DNA from: Pseudoduganella violacea
GTDB lineage: Bacteria > Pseudomonadota > Gammaproteobacteria > Burkholderiales > Burkholderiaceae_D
Direction: 5' to 3'
Assembly: GCF_014191875.1 (NCBI RefSeq)
Contig: NZ_JACHXD010000008.1
Span: 186,001-250,000, forward strand
DNA: 64,000 nt
Part shown: in pieces, positions 28,538-36,068 of the stretch
Layout of the letters: each line of letters starts with the position of its first letter
Numbering within the stretch: position 1 is the stretch's first letter
Translations under genes and position numbers: made by a program
Notes under the pieces: generated by a model
Told to the model about the DNA's origin: nothing
Database searches by the model: none
What the model saw: only the letters and a program-made list of their open reading frames with translations

Positions 28538-29574
28538 GCTAGCTCCTTCATATACGAAACAACAACCATGGCCGCCAGGGCCACCTCCTGCACCGTATGG
28601 TCGGCGCGCAGCAGGAACATCAGCGCCATGCGCCGTCCGGCATCCTGCAGCAGGCACTGCACGCCCCGGCGGCGTAAGGCTTCCTGCAAGCGGAAACCGT
28701 CGCAGCCCGCTGGCAGCACCACGCGCTGCACAGGAAATTCACCGCCTTCGCAGCGCAAGCCGGCCAGCGCCAGGGCGCTGCGAAACTGGCGGCAGCGCTG
28801 GCGCAGCAAGCCACGCAAACCGTCGCCGCAACTGCGGTTCAGCAGCAAGGCACGGCGGCCGGCATTGATCTGCGCCAGCGAGGGCGGGCTGCAATGCAGG
28901 CGCGTGGCGCTGCCGGCCTCAAACCGCTCGATCGCCGGCGCCGGCCCCGCCAGCACGGCCAAGGGCACGCCAAAACCTTTAGCCAGGGAGGCGCCCACCA
29001 GCACCGGCATGCCCTGCAAACGGTGCAAACGCGGCGAACCACCGCCGTGCCGCCCCAGCACGCCCAGAGCCTGCGTATCGTCCAGCACCAGGCAGCCTCC
29101 CATGGCCTGGGCCAGCGCCGCGTACTGCGCCAGCGGCGGCGGCCGCGCCGCGCCCGGCGTGTAGCCATCGGCCAGGATCACGGGCATGCGCCCCCTCTCG
29201 CGGCAATGGCGCGCCGCCCGCCGCGCCGCCGCCAGCGAACCGGCGGCAAACGGCTGTACCTGCATCCTTTCCGGCGCCAGCGCGGCGGCGCAGACAGCGC
29301 CCCAGCGCGCCAGCGGATACGCCCCGCCGTCCACCAGCACCGTGCAGCGCGCGCGCGCCAGCATGCGGAACAGGTCGAAAAACAAATGCAGGGTCGAGGG
29401 CAGCAGACTCGCCGCCGCACAACCCTGCAAGCCTGCCAGCTCACCGGCCAGCTCGCGCGCGCCAGGCGGCTCGGCCAGCGCGGCCGGCTTGCCCAGGCTC
29501 AGTTGCCGCCACGGCGTCAGTTGCGGCGTGGCGTGGTGCATGCCCAGATACAGGGCGCTGCTGAAGTCCGCCAT
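28534..29574 (-). CDS. PLP-dependent enzyme, AONS/aminotransferase class I-II fold
   Basis: This 346-residue protein resembles 8-amino-7-oxononanoate synthase-type PLP enzymes: a VLDDTQALGVLGRHG segment that holds the PLP-ring aspartate (usual form DEAHS-G-lG), and GASLAKGFGVPLAVLAG with the Schiff-base lysine. It lacks an N-terminal part usual in AONS (about 390 residues). I place the start at ATG 29574 (MADFSSALYLGMHH), 8 bp after the upstream gene; the open frame continues upstream but only as overlap. Biotin genes are absent here, so a different acyl/amino substrate is likely. Family call firm, reaction unknown. Confidence 0.72.
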   Translation of the reverse strand: MADFSSALYLGMHHATPQLTPWRQLSLGKPAALAEPPGARELAGELAGLQGCAAASLLPSTLHLFFDLFRMLARARCTVLVDGGAYPLARWGAVCAAALAPERMQVQPFAAGSLAAARRAARHCRERGRMPVILADGYTPGAARPPPLAQYAALAQAMGGCLVLDDTQALGVLGRHGGGSPRLHRLQGMPVLVGASLAKGFGVPLAVLAGPAPAIERFEAGSATRLHCSPPSLAQINAGRRALLLNRSCGDGLRGLLRQRCRQFRSALALAGLRCEGGEFPVQRVVLPAGCDGFRLQEALRRRGVQCLLQDAGRRMALMFLLRADHTVQEVALAAMVVVSYMKELA

Positions 29575-29582
29575 GCCTTGCC

Positions 29583-31784
29583 TCAGGCATTGCGCTGCTG
29601 CTGGCTCAGGCGCTGGCGCAGCAAGACCGAGGGCAAGGTCGAGTCGGCGGCCGCATCGCTCCCATCCACCGATAGATCGACCCCGGTCGCCGCGCGGTAA
29701 GCGTGGATATAGCCCTGCGCCTGCGGACGCCAGAAGCGCGCCCAGTTGAACGCCTGGGTCGACTCGTAGATATCGCTCCAATTGCCGTAGCGGATGGACA
29801 GGAAGAGCTGCTCGCCGAACATCGCCAGGCTGCGAAAGTGCATCACGCTGGTGTCGGTCCAGCCCTGCAGCTTTTTCATCGCATCGACGCGGTCCATCCA
29901 CGGTTCGGGATAGGCCACCATGACCCGCGTCGGCAGGAATTCGCGGAACTCCGGCCGCGCCAACAGCCATTGCTGCATCAGCATTTCGATGCGCGCCGTG
30001 GACGGCAGGTCGCCATACTGGTTATGCGCTCCCTGCGACAAGATCAGGTGCACCTCTTTCAGCGCATTCAGCACGGGGAAGGCGTCGGCCTTCACGGTGG
30101 TGTCGTCGTCCTGCTTGTAGAAGGAAGTCAGGAGACGCAGCAGATGGTGGAAAGCCTCCAGGAACTGCGAGCGGCTGTCGGCCGGACGGAAATGGCGCAC
30201 GGCCTTGCCGTCCAGGCGGATGCCGTAGTGGTGGTCGTACTCGTAGTTGCGGCGCACCACGGTCAGCCGGTGCTGCTCGTCCTGGGTATAGCCCCACAGC
30301 AGATTGTTCAGCGGCCGCAGCATGTCGATCTCGGTATTGGCCAGCGGATCGAGGCCGATGCCCGGCGCGCGCAGGTTCTGGAAACGCTGGGTAATGGCGT
30401 TCATGGTCTGCACCAGCATGCCTTCCTCGTGCCAGTAGGACCAGATCAGCTCCAGCAGGCAGGGATTGGCCAGGCGCTCCTGGATGATGCCGAAGCACAG
30501 GTCGGCCTCATGCTCCATGCCGCTGCTCATGGTGATCGGAATATCGGGCAGCTTGCGGCGGATCACCGCCAGATAGGGCAAGGTCGGCACGCCGTCCACC
30601 GATTCCAGATAGTCGTTGGTCAGCACCTCGGACAGATTGCTGGTGTTGGGGATATCGCGCCGGTCCAGATAGGCGGCATCCTCGGTCGGATCGAAGGCCA
30701 GCGGCGTATTCAGCACGCCGCAATTGACCATGACGAAGGCCTCGGTCGCCGCTTTCAACACGCGGTAAGACTCGGCATCGTTGAAAGGCAGGGCGCGGCG
30801 CAGTTTCAGCGACTGGAAAGCCTTGTTCTTGTTGGGGAAACGGGCTCGTTCGAATTCCGTCAAATCCCCGCCGCCGCCGCAAAACAGCTGGTCGATAAAC
30901 TGCAGGTAATTGTTGAAGGAGAGCGCCTCGGTGCTGTTGCGGATCAGCGTCCACAGCGGCAGGTCTTCGGTCGGCTCGGTCTCGGTGCGGGTCAGCGACA
31001 CGCCCACGGTGCCGCTGATGGGCGAAGGCGGCCGGTCCTCGGCATCGAACTCGCGCAGCAGGGCCAGGGAAGCGGGGGCCGCGGCCAGACCCACGACGGC
31101 GGGGCCGCCGCCCACCGTATGCGCGGCCGGGCCGCCCGCCATGCGGCGCGTGGGATCGTTGTCGCCGCGTCTTGCCAGTTGCAGCAGGCCTTCGAATTTC
31201 TGCGGTCCGGCGCGGCGGACGGTGCTGATGAAGGTAAAGCGCTCGCCGGACCGAGCCACCCAAGGCAGCTTGGGTATCACCTGCACCCGGCTATCGAGCA
31301 CGCGGTCGACGCCATTGAAGCTGACAAGGGCCAACGCCTTGTTGCCGACAAAGCCGCCGCGCGTATTGACCGGCTGACCGTCGCACTCCCACTCGATATC
31401 GACCACGGGGCGGATATCGAGCTCGAAGCAAGCCATTTCGGTGCAACCGGCGCGCACGGTGGCGCAATGGAACAGCACCGGCTCATTTGAGACGAAGGGC
31501 GTCACGTTATCGAAGGCCACGAAGTACACGCCGCTATCCAGATCGGAGAAAGTCAGCTTTCCTTCAAGGCCGGAAAAACCCTCGGCCAGGAAGGTATGGT
31601 TGGCCGGCTCCCAGTTCTGCATCACCTGATCGCTGCAGCCGGCCAGCGCGACACCATGGGCATCGCGCCCCAGATACAGGCGGAAAGCGGCATTTGCCAG
31701 CGGTACCCCACTGCTGCTGTCATGCACGCTGACCTGGATTGCGCCGCGCCTTTCCTTTGCTGCCGCCGCATTCTTGGTACTCAT
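29583..31784 (-). CDS. Large protein of unknown function (733 aa)
   Basis: I do not recognise this protein. No signal peptide or membrane helix is seen. The first 110 residues (IQVSVHDSSSGVPLANAAFRLYL ... LTFSDLDSGVYFVAFDN) look like a prealbumin-type beta-sandwich. Residues about 220-270 are a Gly/Ala/Pro linker. The C-terminal 450 residues are mainly helical, with conserved-looking stretches GMEHEADLCFGIIQERL and YEYDHHYGIRLDGKAVRHF and many His/Asp/Glu that could bind metal. GAGGAG precedes ATG 31784. It lies 14 bp after the HExxH gene and 8 bp before the PLP gene, so it is surely co-transcribed with them. Confidence 0.75.
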   Translation of the reverse strand: MSTKNAAAAKERRGAIQVSVHDSSSGVPLANAAFRLYLGRDAHGVALAGCSDQVMQNWEPANHTFLAEGFSGLEGKLTFSDLDSGVYFVAFDNVTPFVSNEPVLFHCATVRAGCTEMACFELDIRPVVDIEWECDGQPVNTRGGFVGNKALALVSFNGVDRVLDSRVQVIPKLPWVARSGERFTFISTVRRAGPQKFEGLLQLARRGDNDPTRRMAGGPAAHTVGGGPAVVGLAAAPASLALLREFDAEDRPPSPISGTVGVSLTRTETEPTEDLPLWTLIRNSTEALSFNNYLQFIDQLFCGGGGDLTEFERARFPNKNKAFQSLKLRRALPFNDAESYRVLKAATEAFVMVNCGVLNTPLAFDPTEDAAYLDRRDIPNTSNLSEVLTNDYLESVDGVPTLPYLAVIRRKLPDIPITMSSGMEHEADLCFGIIQERLANPCLLELIWSYWHEEGMLVQTMNAITQRFQNLRAPGIGLDPLANTEIDMLRPLNNLLWGYTQDEQHRLTVVRRNYEYDHHYGIRLDGKAVRHFRPADSRSQFLEAFHHLLRLLTSFYKQDDDTTVKADAFPVLNALKEVHLILSQGAHNQYGDLPSTARIEMLMQQWLLARPEFREFLPTRVMVAYPEPWMDRVDAMKKLQGWTDTSVMHFRSLAMFGEQLFLSIRYGNWSDIYESTQAFNWARFWRPQAQGYIHAYRAATGVDLSVDGSDAAADSTLPSVLLRQRLSQQQRNA

Positions 31785-31798
31785 GTCTATCTCCTCAG

Positions 31799-33097
31799 TT
31801 AATCGGAATTCATGCTCCCGCCGGCGCACTGCGCGCTCACTTCCAGCGTGCTGCGCAAGGCCCAGTGCGTGAGCAGGCGCGACAGCAATACGCTTTCATG
31901 CTCGGGACTCAGGCGGCCATTGGCCCGCGCCTGCCCGATCACGGCAAAAACCAGCGTAGGCGGCGCTCGGTACATCAGCCACGGCGTGGCGTTCCAGCGC
32001 AGGAACAGGCTTTCCAGACGCACCGGCTGGCGCGCCCGCACCGTCAGCGCCTCCTGCAGCGAATGGCCGCGCAGGGCCGCCGGCCGGTGCTGCGCCAGCA
32101 GTTCCGCCAACGCCGGCAGGCTGTCGTCCAGCTCACGCAATAGCGTCTGTTCCGCCGCGCTCTGCCCCGCCAGCGGGTAGTAGGATTCCCACAGCCTTTC
32201 GATGCGCCGCCATTGCGGATGCGGATACAGCCTGCGCCCCATGGCGCAACTGAGCTTGACCCGTATCCAGGGCGCGGGATGGGGATCGTCCGCATTCAGC
32301 CGGAATACGAAAACGCGCGGCAGGCTGACCACGCCGATCAGACCCAGGGTGGCCACCACGCCGACCCGCGCCAGCGACCAGAAATCGGCCACCACCTCGG
32401 AAATCCAGCGCTCCCACAGCCGCCACACGCGCGCCTGGCCGGCATGGGCGCCTTGCAAGGCCTGCAGCACCGGCCGCAGCGAGTTGACCAGATCGAGCAA
32501 GGCCGCGCCCTGGTGTCCTACCTCATGGAACAGGGACGAAGCCACGCTGCTGCCGACCATGCGCTCGCGCGGCACCCGCACGATGGCGACCGGATTGTCG
32601 CCGCCGCCAGGCAGGCGGGTGCGGGCGCGCCGGATCGCCGCCCCCGGCCCCCGGTCCAGATAGCAGATGACGGGCGGCGGCCGGTAATAGGCGCCCGGCA
32701 AGGCCAGCGCGTCGGCCGAAGCGACATCCAAGCCGGACAGCCAAACCCCGTTCTTATGCTCGCTGCGCTGCGTGATTACGTCGTTGAACAGGTCGAACTG
32801 GGTCAATGCGGCATTGAAGCGCAGACGCAGCACAGTGAAGCGGCGCTGGGCCTCGGCCGCCGTGGCGCGCTGGGCCTCGGCGCTGCGCAGCCAGGCCAGG
32901 AACTCCTTTACCATGGCGCGCAGCTCGCGCCGCCCTTGCAGCAGATAGCGCTCGATGGCCGATTGCGCCGCTGGCAGCAAGGCCGCCGCCGGCACCATGG
33001 GTTCAATCAGCACAAAGGGCTGCACGCGGGCCAGCCGGGCCAGCAGCGAGCGCGCTTCTTGCGCCAGCATCCACGAGGCGTAGGAGCCGATGGCCAT
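31799..33097 (-). CDS. Putative HExxH zinc metalloprotease
   Basis: This 432-residue protein carries HEVGH at residues 191-195 in SSLFHEVGHQGAALL, the zincin metal-binding helix, and about 35 residues later a WISEVVADFW segment whose glutamate could be the third zinc ligand (the E-x-x-A-D pattern of several gluzincins). A hydrophobic stretch follows (VGVVATLGLIGVVSLPRVF). No signal peptide is visible. The start ATG 33097 is only 5 bp after the copy 2 glycine-zipper gene; the long open frame upstream of it is a shadow. It may process the glycine-zipper proteins of the same operon, which is inference from position alone. Confidence 0.72.
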   Translation of the reverse strand: MAIGSYASWMLAQEARSLLARLARVQPFVLIEPMVPAAALLPAAQSAIERYLLQGRRELRAMVKEFLAWLRSAEAQRATAAEAQRRFTVLRLRFNAALTQFDLFNDVITQRSEHKNGVWLSGLDVASADALALPGAYYRPPPVICYLDRGPGAAIRRARTRLPGGGDNPVAIVRVPRERMVGSSVASSLFHEVGHQGAALLDLVNSLRPVLQALQGAHAGQARVWRLWERWISEVVADFWSLARVGVVATLGLIGVVSLPRVFVFRLNADDPHPAPWIRVKLSCAMGRRLYPHPQWRRIERLWESYYPLAGQSAAEQTLLRELDDSLPALAELLAQHRPAALRGHSLQEALTVRARQPVRLESLFLRWNATPWLMYRAPPTLVFAVIGQARANGRLSPEHESVLLSRLLTHWALRSTLEVSAQCAGGSMNSD

Positions 33098-33102
33098 GGC
33101 TG

Positions 33103-33834
33103 TCAGACGCCGTGCACCACGATATTGCGGCCCTGGCGGGTCCAGCGTCCCCCGCCCCCTGCGCCGCGCTGGCCGCCGGCGGACGCGCCTTGCGCACCGC
33201 CCGCTCCCAAACCACCGCCCTGGGACGCCATGCCCTGCGAACCGCATTGCCCGCCCATGCCACGCCCCTTGCCCAGCAGGCCAGGCGCGTACTTGCGCGC
33301 CGCCGCCGTGGCAGCCGCCTGGGCGATCTGGCGCGGATCGCCGCCCTGAGCCTGCGCGGCGCGGCTGACCGTATCGGAGGCCAGCTTGACGAAGTTGCGC
33401 GCGCCTTCGAATTCGCGGTCCTCGCCGAGGAATTCGCCTTCCGCCTCCAGGCCCAGCGCGCCGCCGGCCGCCGAAGCCAGCCCGCTGCCGATCTTGGCGC
33501 CCAAGGGGCCGCCGAAATACCCGCCGATGGCGCCGCCGGCCAGCGGCAAGGCTTTCTTGGCCACCCCTTTCAGCACGCCGCCCACGGCCTGCCCGACCGG
33601 CGACTTGATGGCCGAACCGACGGCCGATGCGGCCTTGCGCAGGAAGCTGCCGAGGAACTGCTCCAGCTCGGCCTCGTTGGTGACGGACAGCAGCTCGTTG
33701 GCCAGTTCCATTTCCTGCTGCTCGCTCAGCAGCCCGCTCTCGCCGCTCCACTCACCCTGGCCGAACTCGTACTGCTCTGCCTCAAAGCCCATTTCCTGGC
33801 CAAATTCCAGGGTCGTGCGATCAATGTCATGCAT
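33103..33834 (-). CDS. Glycine-zipper protein with ELLSV-EAELEQFLG module (copy 2)
   Basis: This 243-residue protein has an acidic head, the module ELLSVTNEAELEQFLG (about residues 47-62), a long glycine-zipper run (VGGVLKGVAKKALPLAGGAIG and on), a charged helix GEDREFEGARNFVKLASD, and a Gly/Gln/Arg-rich disordered tail. The last residues (RQGRNIVVHGV) may be a distinct sorting or binding end. Order and key residues match copy 1 at 27174. GGGAG lies 6 bp before ATG 33834. No signal peptide. No known family recognised. Confidence 0.78.
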   Translation of the reverse strand: MHDIDRTTLEFGQEMGFEAEQYEFGQGEWSGESGLLSEQQEMELANELLSVTNEAELEQFLGSFLRKAASAVGSAIKSPVGQAVGGVLKGVAKKALPLAGGAIGGYFGGPLGAKIGSGLASAAGGALGLEAEGEFLGEDREFEGARNFVKLASDTVSRAAQAQGGDPRQIAQAAATAAARKYAPGLLGKGRGMGGQCGSQGMASQGGGLGAGGAQGASAGGQRGAGGGGRWTRQGRNIVVHGV

Positions 33835-33878
33835 GATTGGCTCCCAGTGATTAACAACTGCAATGAACAACACTCCAT

Positions 33879-33901
33879 CCGGGGCGGGATGCCCGCCCCG
33901 G
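33879..33901. other. Strong intercistronic hairpin
   Basis: CCGGGGCGGG, 3-base loop, CCCGCCCCGG: a perfect 10-bp stem between the frameshifted first gene and copy 2. No T-run follows on either strand, so it is more likely an mRNA processing or stability element than a terminator. Confidence 0.55.
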
Positions 33902-33909
33902 CCAGTCCT

Positions 33910-34381
33910 TCATCTGCCTCCATGGCGCAGCAGGCCAGGCGCATGGCGCCGCGCCGACTGCATCAAGCCTGAACGCACCCGCGCCGCGGCATCGTCGCCG
34001 GGCGCTGCCAGCGCGTTGCGCGCGGTGTCGAGGGCGAAGCGGGTGAAATGCAGGGCCAGCTCGAATTCCTTGTCCTCGGGGCTCAAGCCTTCCAGCTCCA
34101 GGCCAAACAAGCGCGCGGCCTTCAACTTGGCGTCGCGCGCGCGCAGGGGAAAGACGGCTGCCGCCGCCGGATACAGGGCTTGCAACAAGGGCCGTGCAAG
34201 CGCGCCGCCGGCCCGCCATCCGCGCCAGCTCGGTGAGCGTGGAAGCGATTTCGGCGCCGCTGCGGGCAGCCAGCAGGCGCGCGCCGAAGCCGATTTCGGC
34301 ATCCTCCGCGCGCCAGGAGGCGCCGCCCTCCGGTCCGGACAGTTCCAACTCTGGGTAGTAATCGATCAATCGGCTTGCCAT
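33910..34381 (-). pseudogene. Third glycine-zipper-family gene, frameshifted
   Basis: The first frame from ATG 34381 gives MASRLIDYYPELEL and on to TLTELARMAG, with a CCGGAG ribosome-binding site in place. Near 34205-34215, within a G/C-rich run, it loses sense; the frame one base further on continues as ALARPLLQALYPAAAAVFPL and then GLSPEDKEFELALHFTRFAL, which matches the charged helix of copies 1 and 2 (EDREFEGARNFVKLA). Thus one extra base (or two missing) breaks the gene. It is the first gene after the sigma-54 promoter. A sequencing error in the G/C run is possible, as is a true mutation. Confidence 0.7.
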
Positions 34382-34429
34382 GGCTTGCTCCGGCTGGCGG
34401 GCGGCAACAACCGCCCTCCGCCGCTTAAG

Positions 34430-34445
34430 TGCAAGCGCCATGCCA
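34430..34445 (-). promoter_or_regulatory. Sigma-54 (-24/-12) promoter of the glycine-zipper cluster
   Basis: On the minus strand TGGCATGGCGCTTGCA matches TGGCACG-N4-TTGCW at all but one position, with GG and GC correctly spaced. Transcription should begin near 34419, giving a leader of about 38 bases before ATG 34381. The rest of the gap 34382-34556 holds two hairpins (34500-34549). Confidence 0.75.
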
Positions 34446-34499
34446 TGCACGGCATCAGCAGGAAAGGAAGGGAAAGCCGCGCTGGGCGGCGAAGGGAAA

Positions 34500-34549
34500 T
34501 TCGCCCGCTGGCCTGGCCGGGCGAAATGCGGCGAAGCGGCTTTCGCCGC
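34500..34549 (-). terminator. Two tandem hairpins after the low-complexity protein gene
   Basis: GCGGCGAA/TTCGCCGC (34528-34549, 6-base loop) and TTCGCCCG/CGGGCGAA (34500-34525). They follow the stop at 34557 by 7 bp. T-runs are short (TTT), so termination would be moderate. They may also be part of the upstream control region of the sigma-54 promoter. Confidence 0.5.
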
Positions 34550-34556
34550 CTTGCGC

Positions 34557-35312
34557 TCAGGCTGCGATAACCACCGTCAGCAGGGCGACATAGCCGTCCG
34601 TTGCATTGCCGCTGATGGTAGCGAGCTGCAACGGGTAGCCATCGCTGAAGACATCGTCGGTGGCATAGCTGACCGGGAAAGATGGTGGTGAAAAAGTGTT
34701 GATCAGATTGCCGCTGCTGCCAGCGTTCGGCAAGCCGTTGGCAAGCGCTTTCAAGAAGCTGCTCAATTGCGTGCTGGAGTCCGAGCTATCGCTGCCCAAG
34801 GTCTGCAGCAGGCTTTTGAACGAGATTTCCAGCGTCGTGCTGTCCGATTCCGCCTCGTCCTCGGATGAGGCGCCGCCATCCAGCTTGGAAATCAGGCCTT
34901 GCAGATCGCTGGCCAGCTTGCCGGGGCCGCCGCCCGGTCCAGGTCCACCCGCGCCACCGGGGATGCCGCCCTGGCCTGCTTCGCCATATGGAGGCGGCCC
35001 GCCCTGCACGCCGCCCTGTTCATGCAGGGCCGCCATCAAATCCTGCAAAAAGCCGCCCAAGGCCTGGGCCGCGTTGCTGGTGCCGCTGGTACTGCCGGTG
35101 CTATCCGTACTTTCACCCGTGCTGCTTGCATCCCCGGCGCTGCTGACACCTATCGATTGCAAGGCATCGGCGACAGCGTTCACCAGGCCAGCGCCGTCGG
35201 GAGGCGGCGGCCGGCGCACCGCGACGCCATCCGTACTGCTGTTCTGCGCCGTCTTGCCGGTGTAGGCCAGCTGGCTGGCGGCGCTGCTGGAATTCAGGGA
35301 AGTGATATTCAT
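34557..35312 (-). CDS. Low-complexity Ser/Gly-rich protein of unknown function
   Basis: This 251-residue protein is rich in Ser, Gly, Asp and Pro, with the order MNITSLNSSSAASQ, a RRPPPPDG motif, an ALGGFLQDLMAALHEQ helix, a PPPYGEAGQGGIPGG stretch, a LLQTLGS segment and the helix LSSFLKALANGLPNAGSSGNLINT. Related proteins that I remember end close to GNLINT; here about 47 further residues follow with a different, beta-like character (SDGYPLQLATISGNATDGY). No signal peptide. It follows the Spy-like gene by 22 bp, so it should share the CpxR-box promoter. Confidence 0.65.
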   Translation of the reverse strand: MNITSLNSSSAASQLAYTGKTAQNSSTDGVAVRRPPPPDGAGLVNAVADALQSIGVSSAGDASSTGESTDSTGSTSGTSNAAQALGGFLQDLMAALHEQGGVQGGPPPYGEAGQGGIPGGAGGPGPGGGPGKLASDLQGLISKLDGGASSEDEAESDSTTLEISFKSLLQTLGSDSSDSSTQLSSFLKALANGLPNAGSSGNLINTFSPPSFPVSYATDDVFSDGYPLQLATISGNATDGYVALLTVVIAA

Positions 35313-35334
35313 ACTTTGCTCCTTAACGGTAAAT

Positions 35335-35883
35335 TCAAGGACGTGGCGGCCGCGCCGTCCCGCGCTCTTCGATCTGCTTGCGCTGCTCGGGGGTCAGCAA
35401 GGACAGCAGTTTCTGATCCGTGCGCACTCTTTGCAGCTGCATATTCGCCATCGCTTGTGCCGCGGCCTGCGCCTGCCTGGCCGCCGCCGCGTCGTCATAT
35501 TTGTCGGCCAGGCGCATATCGTGCAGGGCGCGGGCGGCCTTTTCGTGGGCCTTCGCCTGTTCGCGCAGGTACGGCGCCTGGGCGTGCAAAATGGCGAAGA
35601 CCTTGTCCTGCTGCACCTCGCTCAATTGCAAGCCATGCAGAAATGGCGGTTCGCCACGCGGACCGGGACCGCGATGCGACCCACCCGGCGGTGGAAAGCC
35701 CGGTCCTTTCATGCCTCCCTGCTCTTCCGGCAAGCTTTCAAAACCGCCATCGGGGGGGGACATTTCCGGACCACCGCGCTGCATGCCGCGCGGCGGCGCC
35801 TCGCCGGCGGCAAAAGCGCCCAGCGGCAGGGCCAGCGAAGCGGCGAGCGCGAATCCTTGCAAAGCTTGTTTTGTGTTTTTCAT
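35335..35883 (-). CDS. Spy/CpxP-family periplasmic chaperone-like protein
   Basis: The 182-residue protein has a signal peptide (MKNTKQALQGFALAASLALPLGAFAAG), a Pro/Gly-rich region, and a helical domain ending in an LTxxQ motif (SLLTPEQRKQIEERG), the mark of Spy/CpxP proteins. These are periplasmic helpers induced by envelope stress; CpxP also damps CpxA. ATG 35883 is chosen because the signal peptide begins there; the frame is open upstream across the regulatory region. Two CpxR-type boxes lie 73-121 bp upstream, and the divergent neighbour is the CpxR-like regulator, so this should be a Cpx target. Confidence 0.85.
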   Translation of the reverse strand: MKNTKQALQGFALAASLALPLGAFAAGEAPPRGMQRGGPEMSPPDGGFESLPEEQGGMKGPGFPPPGGSHRGPGPRGEPPFLHGLQLSEVQQDKVFAILHAQAPYLREQAKAHEKAARALHDMRLADKYDDAAAARQAQAAAQAMANMQLQRVRTDQKLLSLLTPEQRKQIEERGTARPPRP

Positions 35884-35955
35884 TTGCTTCAGTCCTATGA
35901 GTGGATCGGAGCATCCATTCTCGGCCGGGCAGGTGTAAAGCGCTGTCAGGCAGAC

Positions 35956-36004
35956 GTAAAACCATGTAAAGATGGTCCGCTTCTCCCATGTAAAAGCAGG
36001 TAAA
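35956..36004. promoter_or_regulatory. Two CpxR-type boxes, GTAAA-N5-GTAAA
   Basis: GTAAA at 35956-35960 and 35966-35970 with 5 bp between, and again at 35990-35994 and 36000-36004 with 5 bp between. Both fit the enterobacterial CpxR box GTAAA-N5-GTAAA exactly. A further half-site is at 35935-35939. They lie in the 185-bp region shared by the Spy-like gene and the CpxR-like gene, so both are likely controlled from here. Confidence 0.8.
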
Positions 36005-36068
36005 GCGGAACCGGGGAGCGGGGCTTCTTTGTTATGATGGCCTGATCCCATCCCATGAAAACACGGCA

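Noticed and set aside
28291-28542. Short plus-strand frames within the GIY-YIG gene
   Set aside because: They arise from the Gly/Arg/Pro-rich low-complexity stretch and have no start signal.
29703-31490. A 595-codon plus-strand open frame opposite the 733-residue protein
   Set aside because: The minus-strand frame has a ribosome-binding site, operon spacing and better codon use; the plus frame is its shadow.
33879-33901. The 10-bp hairpin as a terminator that splits the glycine-zipper cluster
   Set aside because: No T-run follows on the minus strand and the downstream gene spacing is otherwise operon-like.
33112-33972. Plus-strand open frame opposite glycine-zipper copy 2
   Set aside because: Copy 1 and copy 2 are similar only when read on the minus strand.
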